In this document: positions 1 to 5,658 of the stretch, in pieces
Position numbering within the stretch: position 1 is the first letter of the stretch
How the letters are laid out: each line of letters begins with the position of its first letter
Origin: Lachnospiraceae bacterium
Lineage (GTDB): Bacteria > Bacillota > Clostridia > Lachnospirales > Lachnospiraceae
Direction of reading: 5' to 3'
DNA: 8,365 bases
NCBI GenBank assembly: GCA_021202575.1
Contig: JAJQCU010000250.1
Coordinates: 1-8,365, forward strand
The notes under the pieces: model-generated
What the model was told of the DNA's origin: nothing
What the model saw: only the letters and a program-made list of their open reading frames with translations
Database searches by the model: none
Program-made: the position numbers and the translations under genes

Positions 1-27
1 GTCTTTAGGAACAGGGAATCTTGCCAT
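1..27 (-). CDS. Possible start of the next operon gene (partial)
   Basis: An ATG at 27..25 opens a frame read as MARFPVPKD up to the window edge. It lies 13 bases after the RepA-like stop codon, in the same direction, so it would continue the operon. The ribosome binding site is weak (a purine-rich AAGAAAGAAG stretch just before the ATG). Nine codons are too few to identify a product, and the true start might be elsewhere. Confidence 0.3.
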
Positions 28-40
28 CTTCTTTCTTGCC

Positions 41-1183
41 TTACGGCAATTCCCTTGCCCACTGTGAGCCGACCTTGACAGACTTTACATTGAGTTTTTT
101 CTTTGCGTTCCATAAGGTTTTGGATTTAATCCCTCTGCTCTGTGCCGCTTCCTCAATCTCCTTCTGAAACACCTGGCCATCCTCCAGCATTTCCTCTAAA
201 AATTCCGCGGCAGCCTTTAATTTGCTTCCCCGGTTGTCTCCACTCAGGAGTTCATCGGCGTTCACATCATACTCACCAATCCATTCAAATCCTGTCTCTT
301 TGTCCAGGCGGAACGCAATAGACTTACCTTCCGGAGCCAGTGAACTTTTAATATGGCACACTACCCGAATGTCCGGCTCGTCCTTCACTCTTCCGATCAG
401 CAGCACACTTCTTGCTGCCGCCTGAAAATCAATGGAACCCAGGCCGCGGTAAGAAGATTTCACGCCACTGTTCTTGTTCATGTGGCCGATCAGGATAATC
501 GCGCAATGATACTTTTCCGCCAGCTCTGACACCCGTTTCATCAACGGCCTGATCTCATTCGCCCTGTGCATGTCCACATCAGCGCCGAGGAAGCCCTGCA
601 GCGGGTCAAGAACCACAAGCCTTGCCTTTGTCCGCACAATCGCCTCTTCTAACCGGTAATCCTGCAATGTCAGCGGTTGTTCCCTGTCATCAATCACCAG
701 TACACGAGAACAGTCAGCTCCCGCCGCAAGCAGCCGGGGTTTTATCGTATCCCCCAGGCCATCCTCCGCGGTCTGATAAATTACATTGACTGGCTCATAC
801 TTCTGAGCAGGTACTTCATCTTCCTTTTCCTCACTACCGTTGTCGTTCCCGCCATCAGTGAAAACCTCTTCTCCCTTTGTCAGCTTCGCTATGATCTGTA
901 ATACCATAGTCGTCTTGCCTTCGCCGGGGTCGCCCTGTATAATCGTGAGCTTCCCATAAGGGATGAATGGGTAAAGGAGCCATTCAATCTGCTCGACCTC
1001 CACTGTCTCCATATTGATCAGCTTCAGTGCTGGCTCTGGTTTCCGTTTGTCATAATTTCTTTCCAAATTTTCTCCTTTCCGGTTGAAAGTGGGATGAGAC
1101 TCTGGTAGAATACCCATAGAATTTGATGGGCGGATATTCTGCCAGGTCTGTGCCTTTAGGTGTTTGCCGACACTTAAAGGCAT
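41..1183 (-). CDS. RepA-like AAA ATPase, RecA/DnaB fold
   Basis: A 380-residue protein of the RepA/AAA_25 type, hexameric RecA-fold ATPases that act as replicative helicases or DNA-motor partners on plasmids and integrative elements. The Walker A motif GDPGEGKTT is at residues 84-92, Walker B LVVLD at 189-193, and a GHMNK motif typical of the family is at 233-237. An acidic low-complexity insert rich in D, E, N and G occupies about 108-127. The C-terminal 60 residues (about 320-380) look like a small helical or winged-helix domain. The ATG follows the stop of the upstream gene by 2 bases, with GAGG seven bases ahead, so translation is probably coupled. A second possible start is a TTG at 1066..1064 (residue 40) with GGAG five bases ahead; the first 39 residues do not resemble the conserved fold, so the shorter form is credible. 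Probable role: replication of the excised circle. Confidence 0.8.
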   Translation of the reverse strand: MPLSVGKHLKAQTWQNIRPSNSMGILPESHPTFNRKGENLERNYDKRKPEPALKLINMETVEVEQIEWLLYPFIPYGKLTIIQGDPGEGKTTMVLQIIAKLTKGEEVFTDGGNDNGSEEKEDEVPAQKYEPVNVIYQTAEDGLGDTIKPRLLAAGADCSRVLVIDDREQPLTLQDYRLEEAIVRTKARLVVLDPLQGFLGADVDMHRANEIRPLMKRVSELAEKYHCAIILIGHMNKNSGVKSSYRGLGSIDFQAAARSVLLIGRVKDEPDIRVVCHIKSSLAPEGKSIAFRLDKETGFEWIGEYDVNADELLSGDNRGSKLKAAAEFLEEMLEDGQVFQKEIEEAAQSRGIKSKTLWNAKKKLNVKSVKVGSQWARELP

Positions 1184-1185
1184 TC

Positions 1186-1509
1186 TTATTCCTCATCTTT
1201 CATTCCCTGCATTGTGCATGTGATCAGTTCTATCGTGTTTAACAGGTCAGGGTTTATATCACCGCTGTCGCTGATCCTCTGCAATTCTTCAAGCACCTTT
1301 GCAAGCTCATTTTTTAAAGCCTTATACACTCTGGGATTGCCAATCACCACAACTTCCTGCTCCTGTAACCGCCGGATAATATAATCCTGTTTTGTCAGGC
1401 CCGATAATCTGACGGCGGTTTCAATCTGCTCGTCTTCCTCCGGTGATACCCGGAACGCAACTACCTTGTTCCTCCATCGCCCCTGCCGGTCTAAGCTCTT
1501 TGCTGACAT
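1186..1509 (-). CDS. Ribbon-helix-helix DNA-binding protein, MobC/RepA-partner type
   Basis: A 107-residue protein with an N-terminal ribbon-helix-helix fold at about residues 14-52: a short beta strand (NKVVAFRVS) followed by two helices ending at LTKQDYIIRRLQ. The C-terminal half (about 62-103) is helical and could dimerize or contact a partner. Proteins of this build, with the VVVIGNPRVYKALKNEL region, are often found directly upstream of RepA-like ATPases on clostridial elements and are commonly labelled mobilization or MobC-like. It begins 11 bases after the integrase stop, with GAGG a few bases before its ATG, and ends 2 bases before the ATPase start. It may bind the element's origin (replication or transfer) or autoregulate the operon. 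No relaxase is seen next to it, so a transfer role is unproven. Confidence 0.7.
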   Translation of the reverse strand: MSAKSLDRQGRWRNKVVAFRVSPEEDEQIETAVRLSGLTKQDYIIRRLQEQEVVVIGNPRVYKALKNELAKVLEELQRISDSGDINPDLLNTIELITCTMQGMKDEE

Positions 1510-1520
1510 ACGTCCTCACC

Positions 1521-2612
1521 TCATACCTCTTCTTCCCCACGTCCAAACCGCGCCGTGTCCAGCCGGTCCGCCATCTCCGTCTGCCGCGACGGAAACAGGT
1601 GCGCATACCGGTATGTGATTTTCTCACCCTCATGCCCGACCCTGTCACCAATGGCAAGCGCCGTGAACCCCATATCAATCAGCAGGGACACATGGGAATG
1701 GCGAAGGTCATGGATACGGATATGCTTCACACCCGTCTCCTTGCAGCCGCGGTCCATCTCATGGGACAGATAATGCTTCGTAATCGGGAAGATGCGGTCA
1801 TCCGGCTTCAAGCTGTAAAACAGCTTCAGACAATCCTGCATCTCATCTGCCAGAAACTGCGGCATCCGGATCACGCGGTTGCTCTTCTTCGTTTTCGGAG
1901 ATGTAATTACATCCTTTCCCTTCAGGCGCTGATAAGACTTATTAATCGTCACCGTCCGGTTCTCGAAATCAAAATCCGCAGGTGTCAGCGCAAGCAGCTC
2001 GCCCTCGCGTATACCGCACCAGTAAAGCATTTCAAACGCATAATAGGAAAGTGGTTTGTCCATCATCGCCTCCGCAAATTTCAGATATTCTTCCTTCGTC
2101 CAGAATGACATCTCCTTACTTTCCTCCATCCCCATCGTCCCGGCTTTCTTCGCCGGATTGACCGTCAAATCGTAATACCTGATCGCATGGTTGAAGATAG
2201 AACTCAGCTGCGCGTGTATCGTTTTAAGGTAAGTAGGCGAGATTGGCTTCCCATCCTTTCCCGTCTGGCTCCTCATCTCATTCTGCCAGTCAATCACATC
2301 CTTCGCTGTGATCTCCGACACCTTATGCTTTCCCAGGTACGGTAAAATCTTGCTCTGGATAATGCTCTCCTTTGTAAGCCAGGTATTTTCTTTCAGCCGC
2401 GGGCGCACATCCTTCTCATACATCTTGCAGAAGCTTTCAAGCGTCATATCGAGGTCTGCTTTCTTCTGCAACTGGAATTGGCGCTCCCACTCCTGTGCTT
2501 CACGCTTCGTCTTAAAGCCACGCTGGCACTTCTGCTTATTCTCACCTTTCCAGTCCTTGTAACGAACCATGGCATACCATGACCCATTCTTTTCATTTTT
2601 GTATACAGGCAC
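1521..2612 (-). CDS. int: Tyrosine recombinase/integrase, Tn916-type arm-binding domain
   Basis: Site-specific recombinase that would insert and, with an excisionase, excise the element. From the GTG at 2612 it is 363 residues. Residues 1-48 form an AP2-like arm-DNA-binding domain (YKNEKNGSWYAMVRYKDW), about 55-155 the SAM-like core-binding domain, and about 168-350 the catalytic domain. Catalytic residues can be placed at R202 (CGIREGE), K240 (SPKTKKSNR), H301 and R304 (HDLRH), H327 (VGHEGE) and the nucleophile Y336 (YRYAHLF). The frame is open for 25 codons further upstream, but AGGGAGGG at 2619-2626 sits six bases before the GTG, and that upstream extension overlaps xis in another frame, so GTG is preferred. 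The gene begins one base after the xis stop. Its location one repressor gene away from guaA fits integration at that gene. Confidence 0.93.
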   Translation of the reverse strand: MPVYKNEKNGSWYAMVRYKDWKGENKQKCQRGFKTKREAQEWERQFQLQKKADLDMTLESFCKMYEKDVRPRLKENTWLTKESIIQSKILPYLGKHKVSEITAKDVIDWQNEMRSQTGKDGKPISPTYLKTIHAQLSSIFNHAIRYYDLTVNPAKKAGTMGMEESKEMSFWTKEEYLKFAEAMMDKPLSYYAFEMLYWCGIREGELLALTPADFDFENRTVTINKSYQRLKGKDVITSPKTKKSNRVIRMPQFLADEMQDCLKLFYSLKPDDRIFPITKHYLSHEMDRGCKETGVKHIRIHDLRHSHVSLLIDMGFTALAIGDRVGHEGEKITYRYAHLFPSRQTEMADRLDTARFGRGEEEV

Positions 2613-2613
2613 T

Positions 2614-2808
2614 TTAATCCCTCCCTTCGTAAGCCTGTGTGCCGTAGAAATGCTCGTAAAAGAATTTACGGTCAATCCTGCCGGCAATCGTGACGCAGCC
2701 TGTCTTTGCTAGCTCCTTGTTCAGTTTCCGGATCAGTTTGTAGGCATAGGATTCTGAAACATCCAGTGCCGCCATCACTTCATCCACTCTCATGAACATC
2801 TTTTCCAT
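2614..2808 (-). CDS. xis: Excisionase-like small helix-turn-helix protein
   Basis: A 64-residue basic protein, the size of Tn916-type excisionases and other recombination directionality factors. Residues 5-30 (MRVDEVMAALDVSESYAYKLI) form a MerR/excisionase-like helix-turn-helix, followed by a likely wing at about 36-50 (GCVTIAGRIDRKFF) and a short C-terminal tail. It would bend DNA at the attachment sites and bias the integrase towards excision. AAAGGAGG sits eight bases before the ATG, a strong site. It is first in the minus-strand operon, directly behind the regulated promoter, and directly upstream of int. It could also act as a transcription factor; position and size favour excisionase. 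Confidence 0.75.
   Translation of the reverse strand: MEKMFMRVDEVMAALDVSESYAYKLIRKLNKELAKTGCVTIAGRIDRKFFYEHFYGTQAYEGRD
2619..2626 (-). promoter_or_regulatory. Ribosome binding site fixing the integrase GTG start
   Basis: AGGGAGGG lies inside the last codons of the excisionase gene, six bases before the GTG at 2612. The xis stop (TAA, 2616..2614) and the GTG are separated by a single A, so integrase translation is probably coupled to that of the excisionase. Confidence 0.75.
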
Positions 2809-2832
2809 AAGCTACCTCCTTTTCAATTCGCT

Positions 2833-2846
2833 ATACATTTTTGTAT
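2833..2846. promoter_or_regulatory. Operator-like site O1
   Basis: ATACATTTTTGTAT is a perfect 5-4-5 inverted repeat (ATACA, four bases, TGTAT). It lies just downstream of the expected transcription start of the xis operon, where a bound repressor would block early elongation or clearance. The same 19-base context (CTATACATTTTTGTATTGG) recurs at O2 with one base changed. Confidence 0.6.
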
Positions 2847-2858
2847 TGGTTCTTCTTT

Positions 2859-2887
2859 ATATTACTATACATTTCTGTATTGGTCAA
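2859..2887 (-). promoter_or_regulatory. Sigma-A promoter of the xis-int operon
   Basis: On the minus strand, -35 TTGACC (2887..2882) and -10 TAATAT (2864..2859) are separated by exactly 17 bases. The start point would fall near 2852, leaving a leader of about 44 bases before the xis ATG at 2808. The hexamers are near consensus, so the promoter should be strong unless repressed; operator-like sites lie in its spacer and just downstream. Confidence 0.7.
2867..2880. promoter_or_regulatory. Operator-like site O2 inside the xis promoter
   Basis: ATACATTTCTGTAT has the same ATACA/TGTAT arms as O1 and lies entirely within the 17-base spacer between the -35 and -10 hexamers of the xis promoter. A protein bound here would exclude RNA polymerase. 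Its start is 34 bases from that of O1, close to three helical turns. Confidence 0.65.
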
Positions 2888-2908
2888 GTGGTTTGCGAAA
2901 TAATTTCT

Positions 2909-2922
2909 ATACTTTTTTGTAT
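2909..2922. promoter_or_regulatory. Operator-like site O3
   Basis: ATACTTTTTTGTAT matches O1 except for the fifth base of the left arm. It lies between the two divergent promoters, upstream of the -35 of the repressor promoter, at 42 bases from O2 (about four helical turns). Confidence 0.5.
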
Positions 2923-2930
2923 CATTTCTA

Positions 2931-2959
2931 TTGATTGGCCTATACTTTTATGTTATACT
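2931..2959 (+). promoter_or_regulatory. Sigma-A promoter of the repressor gene
   Basis: -35 TTGATT (2931-2936) and -10 TATACT (2954-2959) with a 17-base spacer. The start would be near 2966, giving a leader of about 27 bases before the ATG at 2993. It points away from the xis promoter, and the degenerate site O4 lies in its spacer, suggesting autoregulation. Confidence 0.65.
2942..2955. promoter_or_regulatory. Degenerate operator-like site O4 in the repressor promoter
   Basis: Reads ATACTTTTATGTTA: the left arm is that of O3 and the right arm is degenerate. It overlaps the spacer and the first bases of the -10 of the repressor promoter, mirroring the place of O2 in the xis promoter, at 33 bases from O3. 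A weaker site here would let the repressor limit its own synthesis only at high level. Confidence 0.4.
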
Positions 2960-2992
2960 TGACCTATCATTCAACGAATGGAGGGATACACT

Positions 2993-3511
2993 ATGGCAAT
3001 CGGGGAAAGAATCCACTATTTCCGTCTCAAACACGGTTTTACACAAAAATATCTGGGACAGCAGCTCGGCTTCAACGATATGCAGGCGGATGTCCGTATC
3101 GCACAGTACGAAAAAGGCGCCCGCAGCCCCAAAGAAAAATATTTAAATGCCCTTGCTGACATCTTTGAGGTATCGCCCCAGGCACTGGCTGTGCCTGATA
3201 TTGACAGCTACACCGGGCTAATGCACACGCTTTTCGCACTGGAAGACCTTTACGGCCTGCATATCGGAGAGATTGACGGGGAACTCTGTCTCCGGCTGGA
3301 CAAGTCCAAAGGAACCACCTACCTTTCTATGTTTGATATGCTTCTCTCATGGCAAAAGCAGTCTGCTTTGTTGGAAGCCGGTGAGATCACCAAAGAGGAA
3401 TACGATGAGTGGCGGTATACATATCCCCAAAAGGAAATCGAACGTACAAAAGCTGACCTGTCTGCCCAGCGCTCCAAACGAGAAGCAGAAGAAGCGACGG
3501 ACAATGAATAA
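2993..3511 (+). CDS. XRE-family repressor of the element
   Basis: A 172-residue DNA-binding protein with an N-terminal Cro/CI-type helix-turn-helix at about residues 5-60 (IGERIHYFRLKHGFTQKYLG, then IAQYEKGARSP). The middle contains DSYTGLMHTLFALEDLYG (71-88), seen in a family of such regulators on firmicute elements, and the C terminus (about 125-170) is charged and helical, perhaps a coiled-coil dimerization part. The ATG at 2993 is chosen because GGAGGG lies just upstream; an in-frame ATG at 2978 has no such site and itself contributes to it. The gene is divergent from xis-int-RHH-repA and is the obvious candidate to bind the four operator-like sites between them. It has no S24/LexA-type self-cleavage domain, and no ImmA-like protease gene is adjacent, so how it is relieved is not visible. 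Confidence 0.8.
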   Translation: MAIGERIHYFRLKHGFTQKYLGQQLGFNDMQADVRIAQYEKGARSPKEKYLNALADIFEVSPQALAVPDIDSYTGLMHTLFALEDLYGLHIGEIDGELCLRLDKSKGTTYLSMFDMLLSWQKQSALLEAGEITKEEYDEWRYTYPQKEIERTKADLSAQRSKREAEEATDNE

Positions 3512-3593
3512 TCAGACATCCTTAACAACGCAAAAAGGCCTTACCAAATTGATCTGTTTCACTCAATCTGGTTCGCGCTTTGCTAGTGGACTA

Positions 3594-3611
3594 TAGCGGA
3601 TCTACCCGCTA
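3594..3611. other. Short perfect hairpin between repressor and guaA
   Basis: TAGCGG and CCGCTA pair perfectly around a six-base loop. No T-run follows on either strand, so it is not a convincing intrinsic terminator. An imperfect 10-bp hairpin (9 of 10 pairs, 3543-3552 with 3563-3572) lies just before it. The function is unknown; both lie in the non-coding end of the element. Confidence 0.35.
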
Positions 3612-3648
3612 ACCGTCAGCGTCATTATAATAAATGTTCTGGCGGTGC

Positions 3649-3681
3649 TGTTATCAAATTGTTATCAAACGGTACTCAAAT
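3649..3681. repeat. Three 11-bp tandem repeats, likely integrase arm sites
   Basis: TGTTATCAAAT (3649-3659) and TGTTATCAAAC (3660-3670) are adjacent copies differing at one base; GGTACTCAAAT (3671-3681) matches 8 of 11 positions. The TCAAA core therefore starts at 3654, 3665 and 3676, an exact 11-base period close to one helical turn. Short direct repeats about 50 to 80 bases inside the crossover are where Tn916-type integrases dock their AP2-like arm-binding domains, and this integrase has such a domain. A fourth TCAAA begins at 3731 in the guaA end, 55 bases (five periods) further on. Confidence 0.55.
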
Positions 3682-3720
3682 TCGCAAAGAATCCAGTGTT
3701 TATGCGGGTTCCAGCGACAC

Positions 3721-3745
3721 CTTTACTTATTCAAATTCAATCGTC
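3721..3745. other. Inferred attachment junction at guaA 3' end
   Basis: The element ends at the guaA stop codon (TAA at 3729..3727). The crossover is expected within the last codons of guaA (around TTATTCAAATTCAATCG), with a duplicate at the other end of the element. That other copy is off the window to the left, so the core length cannot be measured here. This is inference from gene order and from known guaA-targeting integrases. Confidence 0.45.
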
Positions 3746-5274
3746 CCCGGCGGCTTACTGGTCAGATCATACATCACCCGGTTAACCCCTCTCACCTCGT
3801 TAATAATCCGGTTCATCACCCGGTTTAAGACCTCATAAGGCACCTCGGCCGCCTCCGCTGTCATAAAGTCAATCGTCCTGACAGCTCTTAATGCCACAGC
3901 GTAGTCGTAGGTTCTCTCATCCCCCATGACGCCCACTGACCGCATATTGGTCAGGGCGGCAAAATACTGGTTGATGTCCTGATCCAGTCCCGCTCTGGCG
4001 ATTTCCTCCCGGTAAATAAAGTCGGCGTCCTGGACGATGCGGACCTTTTCCTCAGTGACTTCCCCGATGATGCGGATTCCCAGGCCTGGGCCGGGGAAGG
4101 GCTGGCGGAACACCAGATATTCCGGAAGGCCAAGCTCCAGGCCGGCCTTGCGGACCTCATCCTTGAACAGGTCGCGCAGGGGCTCAATGATCTCCTTGAA
4201 ATCCACATAGTCCGGCAGTCCGCCTACATTATGGTGGGACTTGATGACGGCGGACTCGCCGCCTAAGCCGCTCTCCACCACGTCCGGGTAGATGGTGCCC
4301 TGCACCAGAAAGTCCACGGCGCCGATCTTTTTGGCCTCCTCCTCAAAGACGCGGATAAATTCCTCGCCGATGATCTTGCGCTTTCGCTCCGGCTCCGTGA
4401 CGCCGGCCAGCTTACTGTAAAAGCGCTGCTGGGCGTTGACCCGGATAAAGTTCAGGTTATAATTGCCGGAGGGGCCAAACACCGCCTCCACCTCATCGCC
4501 CTCGTTTTTGCGCAGCAGACCGTGGTCCACAAAGACACAGGTCAGCTGGTCGCCCACCGCTTTGGAGAGCAGCACGGCGGCTACAGAGGAATCCACGCCG
4601 CCGGAGAGGGCGCAGAGCACCTTGCCATTCCCCACCTTTTCCCGGATCGTCCGAATCGACTGCTCCACGAAGGAGTCCATTTTCCAGTCTCCTGCACAAC
4701 CGCACACATTGCGCACGAAATTATAGAGCATCTTTGTGCCCTCCGGCGTGTGCAGCACCTCCGGATGAAACTGAATGCCGTAAAGCCCCCGCTCAGTATT
4801 CTCACAGGCAGCCACCGGGCAGTCCGCACTATGTCCTACAGAGACAAAGCCGTCCGCCAGCCGGGAAATGTAATCAAAGTGGCTCATCCAGCAGGTGGTA
4901 TCCGGTGTCACACCGGCAAACAGTGCGGAGGAAGTATCCACCGCAACCTCCGTCTTCCCATATTCACGCTTATCAGCCCGTTCCACCCTGCCGCCAAGGA
5001 TATGCTGCATCAGCTGCGCGCCATAACACAATCCAAGCACCGGGATTCCCAGTTCAAAAAGCTCCTTGCTGTAGGTGGGCGCCCCCTCCTCATAGCAGCT
5101 GTTGGGGCCGCCGGTCAGGATGATACCCTTCGGCGCCATCGCCTTAATCTTCGCGATATCAGTTTTGTAGGAATAAATCTCACAGTACACATTGCACTCA
5201 CGCACGCGGCGGGCCACCAGCTGATTATATTGTCCGCCGAAATCCAGTACAATGACCATTTCCCGTTTGTTCAT
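3727..5274 (-). CDS. guaA: GMP synthase (glutamine-hydrolysing)
   Basis: Converts XMP to GMP using ATP and glutamine, the last step of GMP synthesis, in the cytoplasm. At 515 residues it is full length. The class I glutamine amidotransferase domain is at about 6-195, with nucleophile C83 in GLCYGAQ and partners H170 and E172 in GIQFHPEV. The ATP pyrophosphatase domain begins near 205, with the P-loop SGGVDSS at 224-230, and the dimerization domain ends with KPPGTIEFE. The start at 5274 is fixed by AGGAGG five bases upstream; the frame is open further, to 5340, but those codons come from the upstream repeat. It is on the opposite strand to, and convergent with, the element's repressor gene. 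Its reading frame is intact despite the insertion, so the element supplies or preserves the gene end. The native terminator is not seen after the stop and has probably been displaced. Confidence 0.97.
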   Translation of the reverse strand: MNKREMVIVLDFGGQYNQLVARRVRECNVYCEIYSYKTDIAKIKAMAPKGIILTGGPNSCYEEGAPTYSKELFELGIPVLGLCYGAQLMQHILGGRVERADKREYGKTEVAVDTSSALFAGVTPDTTCWMSHFDYISRLADGFVSVGHSADCPVAACENTERGLYGIQFHPEVLHTPEGTKMLYNFVRNVCGCAGDWKMDSFVEQSIRTIREKVGNGKVLCALSGGVDSSVAAVLLSKAVGDQLTCVFVDHGLLRKNEGDEVEAVFGPSGNYNLNFIRVNAQQRFYSKLAGVTEPERKRKIIGEEFIRVFEEEAKKIGAVDFLVQGTIYPDVVESGLGGESAVIKSHHNVGGLPDYVDFKEIIEPLRDLFKDEVRKAGLELGLPEYLVFRQPFPGPGLGIRIIGEVTEEKVRIVQDADFIYREEIARAGLDQDINQYFAALTNMRSVGVMGDERTYDYAVALRAVRTIDFMTAEAAEVPYEVLNRVMNRIINEVRGVNRVMYDLTSKPPGTIEFE

Positions 5275-5289
5275 ACATTCCTCCTCACG

Positions 5290-5522
5290 TATTTTATGAT
5301 ACAAGGGACAAAAGGTCGGAAATTGAATGCTCGCATTCATATTTATGACCTTGGGGACCGCAACGACATGACACCCGTAGGGCGCCCTGTGGAGGAAGGA
5401 GCAAATTTGGCCGCTTTTCAGGCCAAATTGTGCGGATTCCGAATGGCGTCATGGATTGCGGGAGCGTTTTTTGCGGAGCAATCCATGGTATCATACCCTT
5501 TTGTCGCTTTAATCATTTTATA
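5290..5522. repeat. Hairpin-rich MITE-like element in the guaA leader
   Basis: The ends are imperfect terminal inverted repeats: 5290-5315 and the complement of 5497-5522 agree at 20 of 26 positions, including a perfect GACAAAAGG core. Inside are several perfect inverted repeats: AAGGTC/GACCTT (5312-5317 with 5347-5352) enclosing TGAATGC/GCATTCA (5324-5339); the palindrome AGGGCGCCCT (5379-5388); AATTTGGCC/GGCCAAATT (5404-5412 with 5421-5429, 8-base loop); and CATGGATTGC/GCAATCCATG (5450-5459 with 5478-5487, 18-base loop). It encodes no credible protein. Terminal repeats plus strong folding and small size fit a non-autonomous miniature transposable element or another dispersed intergenic repeat. 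I see no clear target-site duplication. It may instead be a structured leader RNA of guaA. Confidence 0.5.
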
Positions 5523-5539
5523 AAGTTTTTTCCTGTTCT

Positions 5540-5567
5540 ATTCTAATGTAAAGCTGTCAAAGTGCAA
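5540..5567 (-). promoter_or_regulatory. Weak candidate guaA promoter
   Basis: On the minus strand, TTGCAC (5567..5562) and TAGAAT (5545..5540) are 16 bases apart. A perfect TTGACA at 5560..5555 lies nearby but has no good -10 at the right distance. If used, transcripts would begin near 5533 and carry the whole structured repeat as a leader of about 260 bases. Confidence 0.3.
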
Positions 5568-5658
5568 ATACCGATATCACATCACATATTCAGCACAGCA
5601 GCCCCTTTACAGGCATCTCACTATTTCGTCCCCTGTTCCTGGACGTATCTTCAGCCTT

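Larger units (their letters stand above)
1..3726. mobile_element. Integrative element, one end, inserted at guaA 3' end
   Basis: The stretch holds a tyrosine integrase, an excisionase-like protein, a divergent XRE repressor, a ribbon-helix-helix protein and a RepA-like ATPase, all abutting the stop codon of guaA. The intergenic parts are clearly richer in A and T than the chromosomal genes to the right. Insertion at the 3' end of guaA is a well-known behaviour of tyrosine-integrase islands, which restore the end of the gene. The right boundary is inferred to be within the last bases of guaA; the left boundary is outside the window. With no relaxase, coupling protein or phage structural gene in view, it could be a mobilizable element, part of a larger conjugative element, or a phage-satellite-like island. 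That it is an integrated element is near certain; its class is open. Confidence 0.85.
5275..5658. other. trmO-guaA intergenic region
   Basis: This 384-bp gap holds, from the guaA side, the guaA ribosome binding site (AGGAGG, 5285..5280), the structured repeat at 5290-5522 and about 136 bp of A/T-rich sequence with a weak candidate promoter. No protein-coding gene is convincing. Compared by eye with the purine riboswitch consensus on the guaA-sense strand, no match was found. A TTCCTG/CAGGAA inverted pair near 5636-5665 at the trmO end is too short and lacks a T-run. Confidence 0.6.

Noticed and set aside
1443..2108. A plus-strand open frame of 221 codons opposite the integrase
   Set aside because: It is antisense to the catalytic domain of the integrase, whose active-site residues are all present.
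3504..3596. A 30-codon frame overlapping the repressor stop (ATGAATAA) and entering the non-coding end
   Set aside because: The overlap is tempting, but there is no good ribosome binding site and the peptide shows no known motif.
3594..3611. Hairpin as a terminator for the repressor or guaA
   Set aside because: The stem is only six pairs and no T-run follows on either strand.
5294..5494. A 66-codon minus-strand frame inside the guaA leader
   Set aside because: It is made wholly of inverted-repeat sequence and shows no protein family features; structure explains the region better.
4522..5523. A long plus-strand open frame of 333 codons opposite guaA
   Set aside because: It lies antisense to an unmistakable guaA, runs on through the structured repeat, and has no recognizable domain or ribosome binding site.
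5275..5540. Purine or other known riboswitch upstream of guaA
   Set aside because: The conserved purine-riboswitch core segments were looked for on the guaA-sense strand and not found; other classes could not be matched by eye.
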